Shown one piece after another: positions 1 to 10,500 of a stretch of DNA of 64,000 bases. Numbering within the stretch: position 1 is the stretch's first letter; every line of letters begins with the position of its first letter. Below the pieces are notes generated by a model. It was not told the DNA's origin. It was given only the letters and a program-made list of their open reading frames with translations, and searched no databases. A program made the translations under genes and the position numbers. Source of the DNA: Guadua angustifolia (taxonomy: Eukaryota; Streptophyta; Magnoliopsida; Poales; Poaceae); contig CM070501.1 in assembly GCA_036346375.1 (NCBI GenBank), positions 55,655,326 through 55,719,325 of the forward strand, written 5' to 3'.

Positions 1-370
1 CCTCTTTATCGTGCCTCTGTCTTTGCTATCACTTTTGTGTAGCATACAGGTTAACCACTTGACCAACTGTAAAACTGCGACAAGCTAACATTTTATTCCT
101 GGAGCTGATGTCTGTTTTCCATCTTCCTTTCACCCCCTTTAGGTGGCTATCTGTTTTCAAGGAATGTGTTGAGATTGATAATATTATCTGACTTTTACTA
201 TATGTGTACAGATTGCATTGCCCAAAGAAGCTATGATTTTTACCCACTACTGACTTCTACCATTTGTCTACATATTCAGGTGAGCGGTCAGTTCTTCAGA
301 AAGACATCTGTTCAAGTTGTATGTGTGAATGCGACCGAATCCATGGAATTCAACTGAAGAGACGAATCCA
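1..370 (+). other. Possible 3' exon tail of an upstream gene, unrecognised
   Basis: The frame after the CAG at about 278-280 reads VSGQFFRKTSVQVVCVNATE and then SMEFN and a stop near 357. A polypyrimidine-rich stretch and an AG also occur just before 142, so this could be the last coding exons of a + strand gene entering from the left. I do not recognise the protein and cannot show that the reading frame is real. Confidence 0.15.
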
Positions 371-1430
371 GAATTCCTAGTTTTTTCAGGTACTTTTATC
401 TTACTTTCAACACATTATTGATTGGTTAGACACATTTGTGTTAATGAATAGTAGTTAGCGTACGTATTTTCTGCGACTTAAGCATCAGGTCTCGCACGTA
501 TACCAAGCAATACATTGCAATTATTGCGAGGTTGTGACAGATCCGTCGGTTGGCCAGAACTGCGACTCCAAGTGTATCCATACATACACACAAACCTCCT
601 TTTCTTCCAAACAACTCGTGCGGATTAAAATCTGAAGTCTAGTAGTATATGCAGTCAATTAGTCATGGATGGATGATATTTATGAAGCCTTATGAGGTGT
701 TACTACTAGTATATCATTGTGCTGACAATGCGCGTACTCAACACACATAGTTAATTAACATGCCGAATGATGATGACGCTGAATCTCCCCTAGCTGCCAA
801 ATGCCAAGACGGACTGGATGGAATTTTCTCGCAGCCTGCAAGATGTCGTGTCAACATTGGGAGGGGTTATCAGGTCATAATGGCTTCATTTGCCGGCACA
901 ATGCAGCACACACGGGGACATAGATTGATCGAGAGACAGGATTGGACCCTTCGATCTCTCGGAGCAGGCAGGTTTTCCCTGGATACATGGAGTAAGGCGT
1001 AAGTGAAGACGATCGAGCCGATCCGGCCGGGAGATCGAAAGGGGTGGTGTCCACTGTCCAGGCATAGTTGATTGAACCTTACCAGGCTAAATTTATCGCC
1101 ACTATTTGCGTTTGATCTCACTCGCGTGGACACTGACGAGTGACGACACCTTCGCGATCGCGGTCGCACCCACCATCCTCACCTGGGTCCAGGGCACCAG
1201 GTCCGCGGTTCTGAACAGAGCCATACATGCTTTCCATGACAACAACAATGGTAACAGTGCAGCGCTGAGCAAATGGCACCTGGGGCCCAGCTGCGCGTAC
1301 GATCCATCAATTGTCATTAGCGTCTTCATGAGCTCGGATGTGGCCACCGAAGCTAGCGTTGACGTGACAACATGGAAAGGGTGTCGAAATTGTAAACGGG
1401 TCTACCGATGCTCGAGAAAGACTGCAGCAA
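371..1430. other. Unannotated stretch
   Basis: Mixed-composition DNA with only short overlapping frames on both strands. No domain, splice pattern, terminal repeat or RNA signature was recognised. The 115-codon + frame at 1106-1453 overlaps an 81-codon minus frame at 1102-1347, and its residues look compositional. Confidence 0.4.
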
Positions 1431-1801
1431 GGGTCTGTTTGGTAGAGCTTTAGATTCTAATTTTTCCTAAAATCAAACTCAGAGGCTAAAATAAAGTGAA
1501 TTAAGTTTATATTTTGGTCTAAAATGTAAACAAGATGATCTATCTAAACATTTAGCTGCTTATGTCTCTGCTCAAAGTGAATCGGAGCTCAGCAAATAGT
1601 TTCGATAATCGCCCGGTGATTCCTGAAGTGATTCTCCTAAATGAACTAGGGCTGAGCTAAAAACTGCTTCCGATTCACTCCCAACAAAGAGTCGCTCCAT
1701 AAAGTTTATCCTATGATTAGAGAGAATCACTTTTAGCGTAATCACTTTTTCTAGAATCACTTCAAATGAGAATCAATCGAGGAGCTCTACCAAACAAAGC
1801 C
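1431..1801. mobile_element. MITE, GGGTCTGTTTGG terminal family
   Basis: The left end GGGTCTGTTTGGTAGAGCT is mirrored at the right by GAGCTCTACCAAACAAAGCC, giving terminal inverted repeats of about 19 bp. The element is 371 bp, non-coding, and rich in GAATC and GATTC steps. The flanking bases are CAA and TTA rather than a clean TAA duplication, so the insertion is old or the ends are off by a base or two. Its right half resembles the element at 62305 in inverted orientation, and its ends match the complete Tourist-like element at 19193. Confidence 0.7.
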
Positions 1802-1804
1802 TTA

Positions 1805-2234
1805 ATGTATCACGCTTCCACGAATCCTGAAGTTAGAATTTTAGCTTCACCATATTCACTAATCTAAGACCGAATCGCCAAACACATCCTAAGCCTTTCA
1901 GCCCTATATACTGATGATCAACTTCCTCACGTTGGAAAAATAGAGGTAAGATTTTCTTCTGGGAGTAACTAGCGCTCGTACATCCGATCCGGGCGCTAGC
2001 TCCGTGAGCTCCTGGTAGCCTTCGAATCATCGTAATGCAATTTGATCTTGCGTTAGATTTACCTTCCCGCTTGGTGCAACAAAAAACGAATGAGTGCCAA
2101 AAAAAAAACATTTTACAACAAAATGCCCCTTGTTTATTCCTCATGTGCATACCTGGGGCATCGACCTCAAACTGGTGCACCTAGTATCAACTCCACCTAG
2201 ATTTCTAGCTCCGGTTGCTCAACTAATTCAAACA
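1805..2234. other. Unannotated stretch
   Basis: No coding potential or complete transposon recognised. It contains one TGCAACAA at 2075-2082, a motif that recurs in the TGCAACA-rich DNA after 3294. This suggests that the element at about 2235-3293 landed inside that older sequence. Confidence 0.35.
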
Positions 2235-3293
2235 AATTTGGGTATTCGGTTTTATCGGTTCGGTTTATTCGGTCTAACAAATTTTGGTTTTTGAGAATTG
2301 TAAATTGAACCGAACAAAATTCAAAATCGAACCAATTAACCGAACAAATTCGGTTTTTAGGTAAATTAATTGTTCGACTAACCAGTAGCTAAATCTAGAA
2401 GAGTTCCTGGATGATCTAACTAAAACCTGGAAGAGTTCTTGGATGCTAGCTTTTCTTCCACTAACCAGTAGCTAGCAAAACATTAGCAAACAATCTCGTA
2501 CACAAATGAACTAGAATTCGAAAGCCACACCAGTATAAAATTCACTAAACAACAACAAGCACACATCACAAATCACAAGAAGTAATGAAGTGAACAAGCA
2601 TAATGAGATTTGGTCATCTAGGAACACCACACAGCTCAGGCCTCGGGGAAGAGGATAGCGACAACACCAAGGCGGCCACTCGGGGTTTGTAGACGCCGAT
2701 CGCTGGCGACAACGGCTCGAGACCGCACGATGCCTCCATGCCATATCTGTTGCCTTCGCTACGCCTCCACGATCTCGCCCTATCTCAACCAGATCTAGTC
2801 ATCGAACTCCTCCACGCTGCTCTCGCATGTCGATCCACCTGCCAGATATGGTCGGGTGGTGTGGAGGATGATGGTCAAGAGGCAAGCCGGGCGAGTGGCT
2901 CGGTGGTGCCCTAGACCCGGAGTGGGCGGAGTCCGCAAGGTTTGGCGAGGAGGCGCCGATAGCGTGGAGTGCGGATGGAGGCCGGGCCGTGGGCGCCTGC
3001 AGGGAATGCCCGGATGGGAGCCGATGGTGGTGGGGAATGGGGAACGCAAATGGGGAAGGACCGAAGTCACCGGCGAGGAAGGACCAAAGTCACCGATGGG
3101 GAATGGGGAATGCAGGCGCCAGATGGTGTCTCAGTCATCGGTCGAGTATATCGGTTGGTTCGGTTTTTGAGGGTTAGAAATCGAACCAAAATCCGAAAAC
3201 CGAATAACACTAGATTAAAAACCGAACCGAAAAAACCGAAATAATCGGTTAATTCAGTTCGGTTCGGCTTTGGTTTTTTTATGCCCACCCCTA
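2235..3293. mobile_element. Non-autonomous hAT-like element, CGGTTCGG type, degenerate left end
   Basis: The right end, read inward on the minus strand, is TAGGGGTGGGCAT followed by repeated CCGAACC and CCGAA steps. This is a typical hAT terminus and subterminal pattern. The left end at about 2235 has the mirrored GGGTATTCGGTTTTATCGG but lacks a clean TAGGGGTG, and no exact 8-bp duplication was found. The central part (about 2640-3130) is GC-rich with frames on both strands, none recognised; it may be captured sequence. Confidence 0.5.
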
Positions 3294-3480
3294 TGCAACA
3301 AAACAAAAAGGTGTAGTGCAACAAATAGAAATCTCCTTTGCAACATTTGAAAATACCTAATGCAATAAAACGATAACATTGTCGCAATAAAATTCCAGAG
3401 ATCAATACGATAAAAATGATTCTTGCTGCAACAATAGAAAAGGTTGTTGCAACAATAGAAACAATTGGTGCAACAACTAA
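3294..3480. repeat. TGCAACA-motif-rich repeat
   Basis: Short variants of TTGCAACAAT and TGCAACAA recur about every 20-40 bases across this stretch, mixed with AGAAAT and ATAAAA. This spaced-motif layout is like the subterminal region of a DNA transposon. The family is not assigned. Confidence 0.4.
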
Positions 3481-4656
3481 ATACAATTACAGGAATAAAA
3501 AAAATTGAAGAAGGTACAAGGAGAAATAAGACTGGGGAAAACTCACCGATGATGGTGTTATAGTCAAAATTAGTGGCGAAAATGAAACTTCTATGCTGAG
3601 AGAAGACGAGAGGTGGCCAACAACGGTCCAGCACCGGTGAAACCATCATATCATTGCATGGTGGGGGGTGGGGAGGCGAAGACACACGGGCTCCCGCCGG
3701 TGAGCTCTAGCCCCAACGAGATCCAAGCGTCGGTGAGTCTGAGGAGTGATGGCGAAGAAGACGGGATGTGAGCTTGTATGTGGTGGGAGGAGAGTCAAAG
3801 ATTGGCATGCTTTGGACAACCTTATCTTCAGATTCCAACGCTGGGCTATGAGCCGAACAAGCAACATCTGATAGACGTGAAGGGTGTGAGCCTAAAGTTG
3901 GAACGTCCGATTTTTTAGCATCGTATCATACGTCCCCGTCGTAGTAAAACCGTTTTCCTTTTGTTTCTGGACCATTCGTCTAGTAAGGCCTGTTTGTTTC
4001 ATTGTCACACACCTTACCACACTCCAAAGTTAGATTGTATTACTTCCCCCAAATTAATGACCAAAATCAGTCACAGCCGCACGTACTATCATTTTAGAAT
4101 GTGTGTAATCAAACTATTTTAACTTAGACTAATAACATCTTTATAAAAATCTAGACAAGCTATATGAAAACGATAGAAGGTGTTTGTATACTTAATCATT
4201 TGAAAATTGCACAAATATTAAAACATAAATGAAGGATGGATGATGATTACTTACTTATTTATTTGCTTTAAGATTTATACACTTTATACCAGGAGGATGA
4301 TGCTTAGAAATTTGTTTTGAAAAAACTTCCAGCACTAATCACGAAGTTAATAAAGTGTATTATTTTTCCACCTCATATGACCGTTTTCCACCAAATCTTT
4401 GGTACCATTAATTCTATTCGATCAATGGACCGGATTAGACAGCCGTGCTGTACGGACTCACGAATGCGTATATATAGGGTCGTGCTTGCAGGAGAAGTCG
4501 CTCCCCTAGCCAGGCATGCGGAAGCTTTTTTTTTCTAGCCACGCTTTTTTATATAAATATAGTCCTTTTTAATAAATTTATAAAAATAGTCTTCTACTCG
4601 ACCTTGCTATGTGGTGAACTCACTTTCGTAGGCATGTTCATCATTAATCACTTTGA
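3481..4656. other. Unannotated stretch
   Basis: Includes minus-strand frames at 3254-3685 and 3646-3867 that are low complexity (Phe/Ser/Cys-rich) and unlikely to be genes. The remainder is AT-rich and without recognised features. Confidence 0.35.
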
Positions 4657-4709
4657 TTAGTCACTTAATTAATCACTTTAATTATTTAATCATTTAATTA
4701 AGTGACTAA
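4657..4709. repeat. Perfect 16-bp inverted repeat
   Basis: TTAGTCACTTAATTAA at 4657-4672 is exactly reverse-complementary to TTAATTAAGTGACTAA at 4694-4709, with a 21-base loop. It directly abuts the outer hAT element and supplies part of its CTAATTAA target site. It may be a relic MITE. Confidence 0.7.
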
Positions 4710-4713
4710 TTAA

Positions 4714-6147
4714 CAGCGCGGTCCTGAGATTTTAGGGCCCGGACGAGATTTAAAATAGGGCCCTTCTAAATAATATATATGAAATATCAAATTACGATCC
4801 ATCTAATTAATATGTTAAACATAATACATGTAATCATAGGAGTGAAAACGATTGAAAACACTAAAACCATTTTTGTTTTCATATTTTTTTCTCGAAACGA
4901 TATCGAATCGATAACTACGAAACGAAAACGGCATCGGTAATTCAAAATATCGGAAACGAAAATTCGATACAAAATATATATCCAGAACGATCGGAATCAA
5001 AAAGAGACCCAGAACGTCGTGGGACATGTACCACCAATTGACTTCAAAAATTCACACAAATAGTACATCCACATAGAAATTAGTAATTAATAAATATTCA
5101 CAAATTTACGATGAACACATCAAATTTTAGACTTGAATGACTACATTAGAGTTTTGTTTTTATGATATTTAAAAATATCTATGATTGGTTAAATCATGAA
5201 AATGGGTGAAGATTGTAGCCCTCGTGATAAGCTTAGATAGAGTCCAAAATCACCTAAATCGGAGTTCGAGTAAAAAGTTATGTGCGTTTAGTGACCGAAG
5301 GAGTGTGATTTGTGGGTGAATAATTCCGGTAATTACCGACGGAATTTACCGTTTTTTTCCGATATCGAAGAAACGGTCGAACCGATCAAAACCGCTATCA
5401 AGTATCGCTTCCGACAAAAATTACCGATTCGATTCCGATTCGAAAATTACCGATACCGACACGTCCGGTTGAAAATTTTCAAACGGCTTTGAATTTCGGA
5501 ATTACCGATACCGTTTTCACCCTATGTAATCACGTTAGTTAGGATAATTGGCAAAATCAATACGACAATACCTAACGACTCACGGATGAAACGTCGAGAC
5601 GGAGATACCACGGCCAAGCGATCGCGAAGCGGCAAGAGCGAGAGACGGCAGGGCGCAACGCAGGCGCTGAGCGAGACGCGGTGATGGCGGACGGACACTC
5701 GCCTCGTCGTCCCGCTGAATCTCAATCTCGACGGCTAATCGCTCGATCCGCCGATCACCTCTCGCGTAGTGCCGTAGTCGCGTCGCGTCTGCGGCGCGGC
5801 GTCGCCGCCTGCCCTTGGCCTTGGTCCGCAATAGCAGATGAAACGTTTTGCCACGCCAACCGGTCTCGAGTCTAGAGCGGGCCGCCGACGGAGTCGTATG
5901 TTGATGGGTCATGAGTCCACGCGACGCGATCGGGCGGGCCACGATTCGCGAGGCGTCACGGCGTCACGCGCTGGACCTCAGCCACTCACGAGCCACCGAG
6001 CCAGGACTCAGAAGGTCGGTCACGTAATCACTAATGACGTTACTCATATTCATATACAATATACATGCAACTATGCAAGGGTGGGACCCATGGGTTTGGG
6101 GGGCCCGGGGCGGTGGCCCTGCTCGCCCCCCTCCAGGGCCGGCGCTG
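4714..6147. mobile_element. Outer hAT element, 8-bp duplication CTAATTAA
   Basis: The 8-bp direct repeat CTAATTAA lies at 4706-4713 and 6148-6155. The ends are CAGCGCGGTCCTG at the left and CAGGGCCGGCGCTG at the right. Its reverse complement, CAGCGCCGGCCCTG, is the hAT-type terminus. A second hAT (4837-5524) is inserted inside, so the original element was about 740 bp. The right part (about 5560-6020) is CpG-rich and has overlapping frames on both strands, but no transposase motif was seen, so it is probably non-autonomous. Confidence 0.82.
4837..5524. mobile_element. Nested hAT element, 8-bp duplication TGTAATCA
   Basis: TGTAATCA occurs exactly at 4829-4836 and 5525-5532. The ends are TAGGAGTGAAAACG at the left and CGTTTTCACCCTA at the right. 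The inner flanks hold many CGAAA, ATCG and TACCGATA motifs in mirrored orientation. The element is 688 bp with no transposase, so it is non-autonomous. It lies wholly inside the outer hAT and is therefore the younger of the two. Confidence 0.88.
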
Positions 6148-6236
6148 CTAATTAAGTCACTACTTACCCCATGCACCTACCTGCCAAGCTAGGCTTGCTT
6201 AGTAGATCCCTACTGTCGAGTCTAGAGCTGCCAGTG

Positions 6237-6326
6237 CCACAATAGATTGTGGTGATACAGTATAGGAGCGTCTTGCCGTGTCCACAATGGATTGTGGTGA
6301 TACAGTATGGGAGCGTTTTGCCGTGT
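6237..6326 (+). repeat. 45-bp tandem duplication with inner palindromes
   Basis: Copy one (6237-6281) and copy two (6282-6326) are adjacent and differ at only a few bases. Each begins with an inverted repeat: CCACAATAGATTGTGG in the first and CCACAATGGATTGTGG in the second. The pair lies about 0.8 kb upstream of the candidate TATA box of the NAC gene. Confidence 0.85.
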
Positions 6327-7098
6327 CTTTCGCAGTCGAAGAGTTGATTGTTTTTGTAAATTTATATAGAAGGATGTCAATTTAAAAAAAAGAATGTGAG
6401 GGACAAAAAAGCGAAAATTTCAGGCATGCGATGCAACACGAGCATATTTTTATGTGCTGTAGCCTTAGCTCGACTATATGTGAGTTGTTGGGGTCCATCA
6501 AGTGTTGTACTGCTCCATTTGCCTTGGGTGGGAAGCAAGCTCAGGGATTCACCTCTCTCCCTCTCTCTCCAACATCACTGACTCTCATGCCAAAAAGGAT
6601 CATCATTCGAGCACAAGGCCGTGTCCATATGCCCATGTGAGAGCTCTTATCAACCCTTTCGTATGTTTCTTGCTGCTGCAATTTGCAAACCCCATTATTG
6701 TACATTGGAAAGAAATATCCTTTTTAATCATTCCATGCAAGAGAAAATAATAGAAACATTTCTCCCTTGCCCAACATTCACATGTTTACTCTGCTCACAT
6801 CGTAATTAAGCCTTTTCTTGTGTGCTCAATAATCTGGATTAGCGTTTTTTCCGTCGTTTATCGGATTTGATTTGTTTGTTAACACTTTGAGATGCATGCC
6901 AATGCTACCTTGAGTCTACTAGCTCCTAGCTAACCTCAATTCATAGCTAGGGGCTTTATGCGTGAGTGAGTGCAGCGCTGTACGTATGTGAAATCTGCAG
7001 TAACAGCTGTGGTGTGGTGAGGCAGCAGTTCTTCCTTCTTGCCTTTTGCTTTTGGTTGTACTAGCTTGCTGCTAGCCAGCATCCAGCCTCTGAAGTCC
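6327..7098 (+). promoter_or_regulatory. Probable upstream promoter region of the NAC gene
   Basis: No transposon ends or genes were recognised between the tandem duplication and the candidate TATA box. The short frames at 6396-6809 overlap in three frames and look non-coding. The region is assigned to the NAC promoter by position only. Confidence 0.3.
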
Positions 7099-7107
7099 TA
7101 TAAAATA
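7099..7107 (+). promoter_or_regulatory. Candidate TATA box of the NAC gene
   Basis: TATAAAATA lies about 490 bp upstream of the start codon. It is followed by CT-rich leader-like sequence (about 7360-7440) and a plausible 5'-UTR intron acceptor, CCCTTGCAG, ending at 7522. The transcription start cannot be confirmed from sequence alone. Confidence 0.3.
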
Positions 7108-7522
7108 TACATGCATCAACGCTAAACGTCTAAACGAAAGGTGCATGGTGCGGCATCATCTTACAGGCAGTTTAAATTAGCATAGATGAAAGGGGGGTGT
7201 GTGTGTCTTGTGTTTAACCGCGAGGGGGAGGGGGGCTCTAAGGGGGCCCTTTAACTTTTCCTCAAGGGGTGTGGCTTCGGTTAAAGTAGGCAGGAATTCT
7301 GCTCTCTCTTGTATTAAACTGGTGAAAGCAGCTGGCTGCCTGCTTCGATTTTTTTTATATGTACACCTCCCCCTCACTCCTTACTCTCTCCTTACTTTGC
7401 TCCCCTACTACTCCTCGGTTTGCTTCTTTCTCTTCTTGGCTTCCGTTACTTGTTTCGATTTCAACCTCTTGTTCTTGAGTTGTGCTTATTAATTAACCAT
7501 ATGCTTGTTTGATCCCTTGCAG

Positions 7523-7592
7523 CTATATAGACCTAGCAAGGACGCCTACACATGCATGAACACAGCCTTAGCCGGCCGCTTATGAATTAGAC
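7523..7592 (+). other. Probable 5'-UTR part of the first coding exon
   Basis: A CCCTTGCAG acceptor ends at 7522, and the sequence then runs to the start codon at 7593. An upstream ATG at 7552 gives a short frame unrelated to the NAC protein. An intron in the leader is inferred from the acceptor alone. Confidence 0.3.
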
Positions 7593-10500
7593 ATGAATAG
7601 GGGGCACGTCAGCAGCTCCGAGCTCATTGATGCGAAGCTTGAGGAACACCGGATCTCCACCGCCAAGCACTGCCCCAGCTGCGGACACAAGCTCGACTGC
7701 AAACCGGTATGTATGTGCGAAGTTGTCAATTTCGTTTTGGCCTTTGTGTCCACGTATATATACAGTTGCACTAGCTAGGCATGCGGGTTCTTGGTGCAAC
7801 TCCTTTTGATGGAATTAATTGGTGCAACTGCAAGAAGGATTGGGTGGGTCTGCCGGCCGGCGTCAAGTTCGATCCGACTGACCAGGAGCTGATCGAGCAC
7901 CTCGAGGCCAAGGTGAGGGACGAAGGCTCGAGATCTCACCCTCTCGTCGATGAGTTCATACCCACAATAGAGGGGGAGGACGGCATATGCTACACCCATC
8001 CGGAGAAACTTCCAGGTGAGAGTGAAAGAGCTAGCTAGCTAAGCTAGCCATGAACAGAAATATTGAACCATATACTTATACTGATATATTCCTTTCTTTT
8101 TGCAAACTTTTGCCTTGCTTTTCATGGAGTGATATATTGTATGTTCGGATTATTTCGCCATGAATTAGGGGTAGTGGTTTGGATTTGGGATATGGCATAT
8201 ATTCCGTTTGTTGTTCTTGATGTGCTAGCTAGCTCTCCCCTCTATTCTTAGTGTTCTCTACATGTGCTCTTGGGTATATGCAAAGAGAATTATTGTTTAT
8301 GGAAAGTTGTGCCTTAGCCTCATCTCTCTCTCTCTCCCCTACCTATCTGTCATGATGGTAAGATGCTTCTGAAGTTTCCAAATAGGTTTCTTTCCTTCCT
8401 TTCTATCCCTTTTTTCAGAGGTTTGTTGTATCTGTCAAGAAACATAGGCCACCCACCCACCTCTCACATAATTCTTGCATCTATGCCTTGGTCTGATCAT
8501 CAGGTGTGACAAGGGACGGCCTAAGCAAGCACTTCTTCCACCGGCCGTCCAAGGCCTACACGACGGGCACGAGGAAGAGGCGGAAGATACAGACGGAGTG
8601 CGACGTGCAGAAGGGCGAAACGAGATGGCACAAGACCGGCAAGACCCGGCCGGTGATGGTGAACGGCCGGCAGAAGGGGTGCAAGAAGATACTGGTGCTC
8701 TACACCAACTTCGGCAAGCACCGCAAGCCCGAGAAGACCAACTGGGTGATGCACCAGTACCACCTCGGCGACCTCGAGGAGGAGAAGGAGGGGGAGCTGG
8801 TCGTGTGCAAGATCTTCTACCAGACGCAGCCCAGGCAGTGCAGCTGGTCCTCCGACCGGGGTGCCTCCGCAGTGGCGGCGCCGACGGTGCAGGAGCAGCG
8901 CAGGAGGGACAGCGGCGGCGGCAGCTGCTCGTCGAGGGACCACGAGATGTCGACGACGTCGTACCCAGCCGGATACGCGGTCGCCGCGGCCGTTGAGATG
9001 CAGCATTTGAAGCAGTCCGCGGACCATTTCAGCTTCGCGCCTTTCAGGAAGAACTTCGAGGAGGTAACCATGCATGCATTCTTTCTTTGCAGCACTTCAT
9101 TACTTTTCGAAGTGAGCTGCTGTGCAGTATGTTCTTAGAGATGGGTTGTGCATCTACAGCTGCTGGTAGGTCCAGGTGCATATCATGCAAACAACCTCGG
9201 TCCATTCCCATGCACGCACGCATGCTCCTACTTTTTTTCCTGTGTTTTTCAGGCGCAGATATATGCTTTCTGCTTGATTTGATGAGCTTCGTTGTCGCGT
9301 ATGGACGAGCTGCTTGGGTAGCTGACCAAATGCGTAGGATGCGCCAAGCGAAAGATGAGCTACAACATCACATAGCATGGACCCTTTTAATTAGTTCGAG
9401 CCTCACATCATTTTACTCAAAATTGCAAGCAACCCTAGAAATCATCCACCCACCGTGAAAGCAAAAACTACCAATAAATTTCTTTTGAATAATTGACGCG
9501 TCCCATCCTTTCGTACCTCAGGAAAAAAATATTCCGCGAAAGCTCAAATATGTAACAGCATAACTGAAAGGGAATGCAAATTAATGAAAGGGGCGGGTAG
9601 AAAGGAAAGTATATACATTTTATAATATGTATACATATATATAAAAATTTGGATGCTTTTACATAAGAGAGTAAGAAGGCGTCTGTGTTTGTATGGAACA
9701 GCAGGTTGGTATAGGTGGTGATCAGGTGCCATCCGATCAGCTTGGAAGATCAGTGCAGCATCATGCCGGCCAGGAACAGCAGCCGAACCGGCCGGTGCTT
9801 GCAACGACGGCGGTGCCTGCCACGGCCTTCCTGATCAGTAGGCCGACGAACCCCGTCTCAACTGTAGTGCCGCCAGCAATGCAGCATGCGTCAGTCGGTC
9901 TCGATCATGATCGGTTCCATGTGCCAGCAATCCTTCTCCACCATGACAAATTTCAGGTGATTTCATCGTGCTAGTTTGTTTTCGTTTATACATTTGCCTA
10001 ATGTATTTCCCTAGCTAGTATGCTGGGTAATTGAATTCTGCACGCAAGTTGGAAACCGCCATTTGATCGAACACATATATATCAATTCCTCGCATATTTA
10101 GAATGTTCAAATTAAGGAGAGTAGAGCAACTAGTTATGGTGCTTCTTGCCTATACAAGCTTACCACGCTTCTGTTAGCAATTAAAAATAAAAAATAATTA
10201 TTTTTCCATGTAAATTTGACTTTTTTTCTTAAAATTGCCCGTTAATTATTGTACTCAACCCTAACGGTTTTTATAAAAAATATTTAAAAACTATTCCCGG
10301 ACTATATATAAATTAGAAAGAACTCACAATTGTACCTGCATTTAAAATGTCATAAATAGTATTTTATTTTTTAGTACAAAATATTTGCATTAAATCCAAT
10401 AAATAAAACATGCTATATAAAATAATATCTTCTTTTAAATGTGGGTACTCTATAATGTTCATTGTACATAGATGCTCGCCTTAAGACTTAATATTGTGTT

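Noticed and set aside
2075..3301. TGCAACAA at 2075-2082 and 3294-3301 as an 8-bp duplication of the hAT-like element
   Set aside because: The sequence after the left copy is not a hAT terminus, and the motif is common in the surrounding repeat, so the match is probably chance.
5580..6176. Possible gene in the CpG-rich segment
   Set aside because: Frames overlap on both strands, none shows a domain, and the segment lies within the outer hAT element.
6396..6809. Small gene or microRNA precursor upstream of the NAC gene
   Set aside because: Frames overlap without domains. I looked for conserved plant microRNA sequences here and across the window and found none by eye.
8521..9138. Overlapping frames on both strands (for example 8521-9075 minus, 8475-8996 plus)
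   Set aside because: They are shadows of NAC exon 3, whose own frame matches the family residue by residue.
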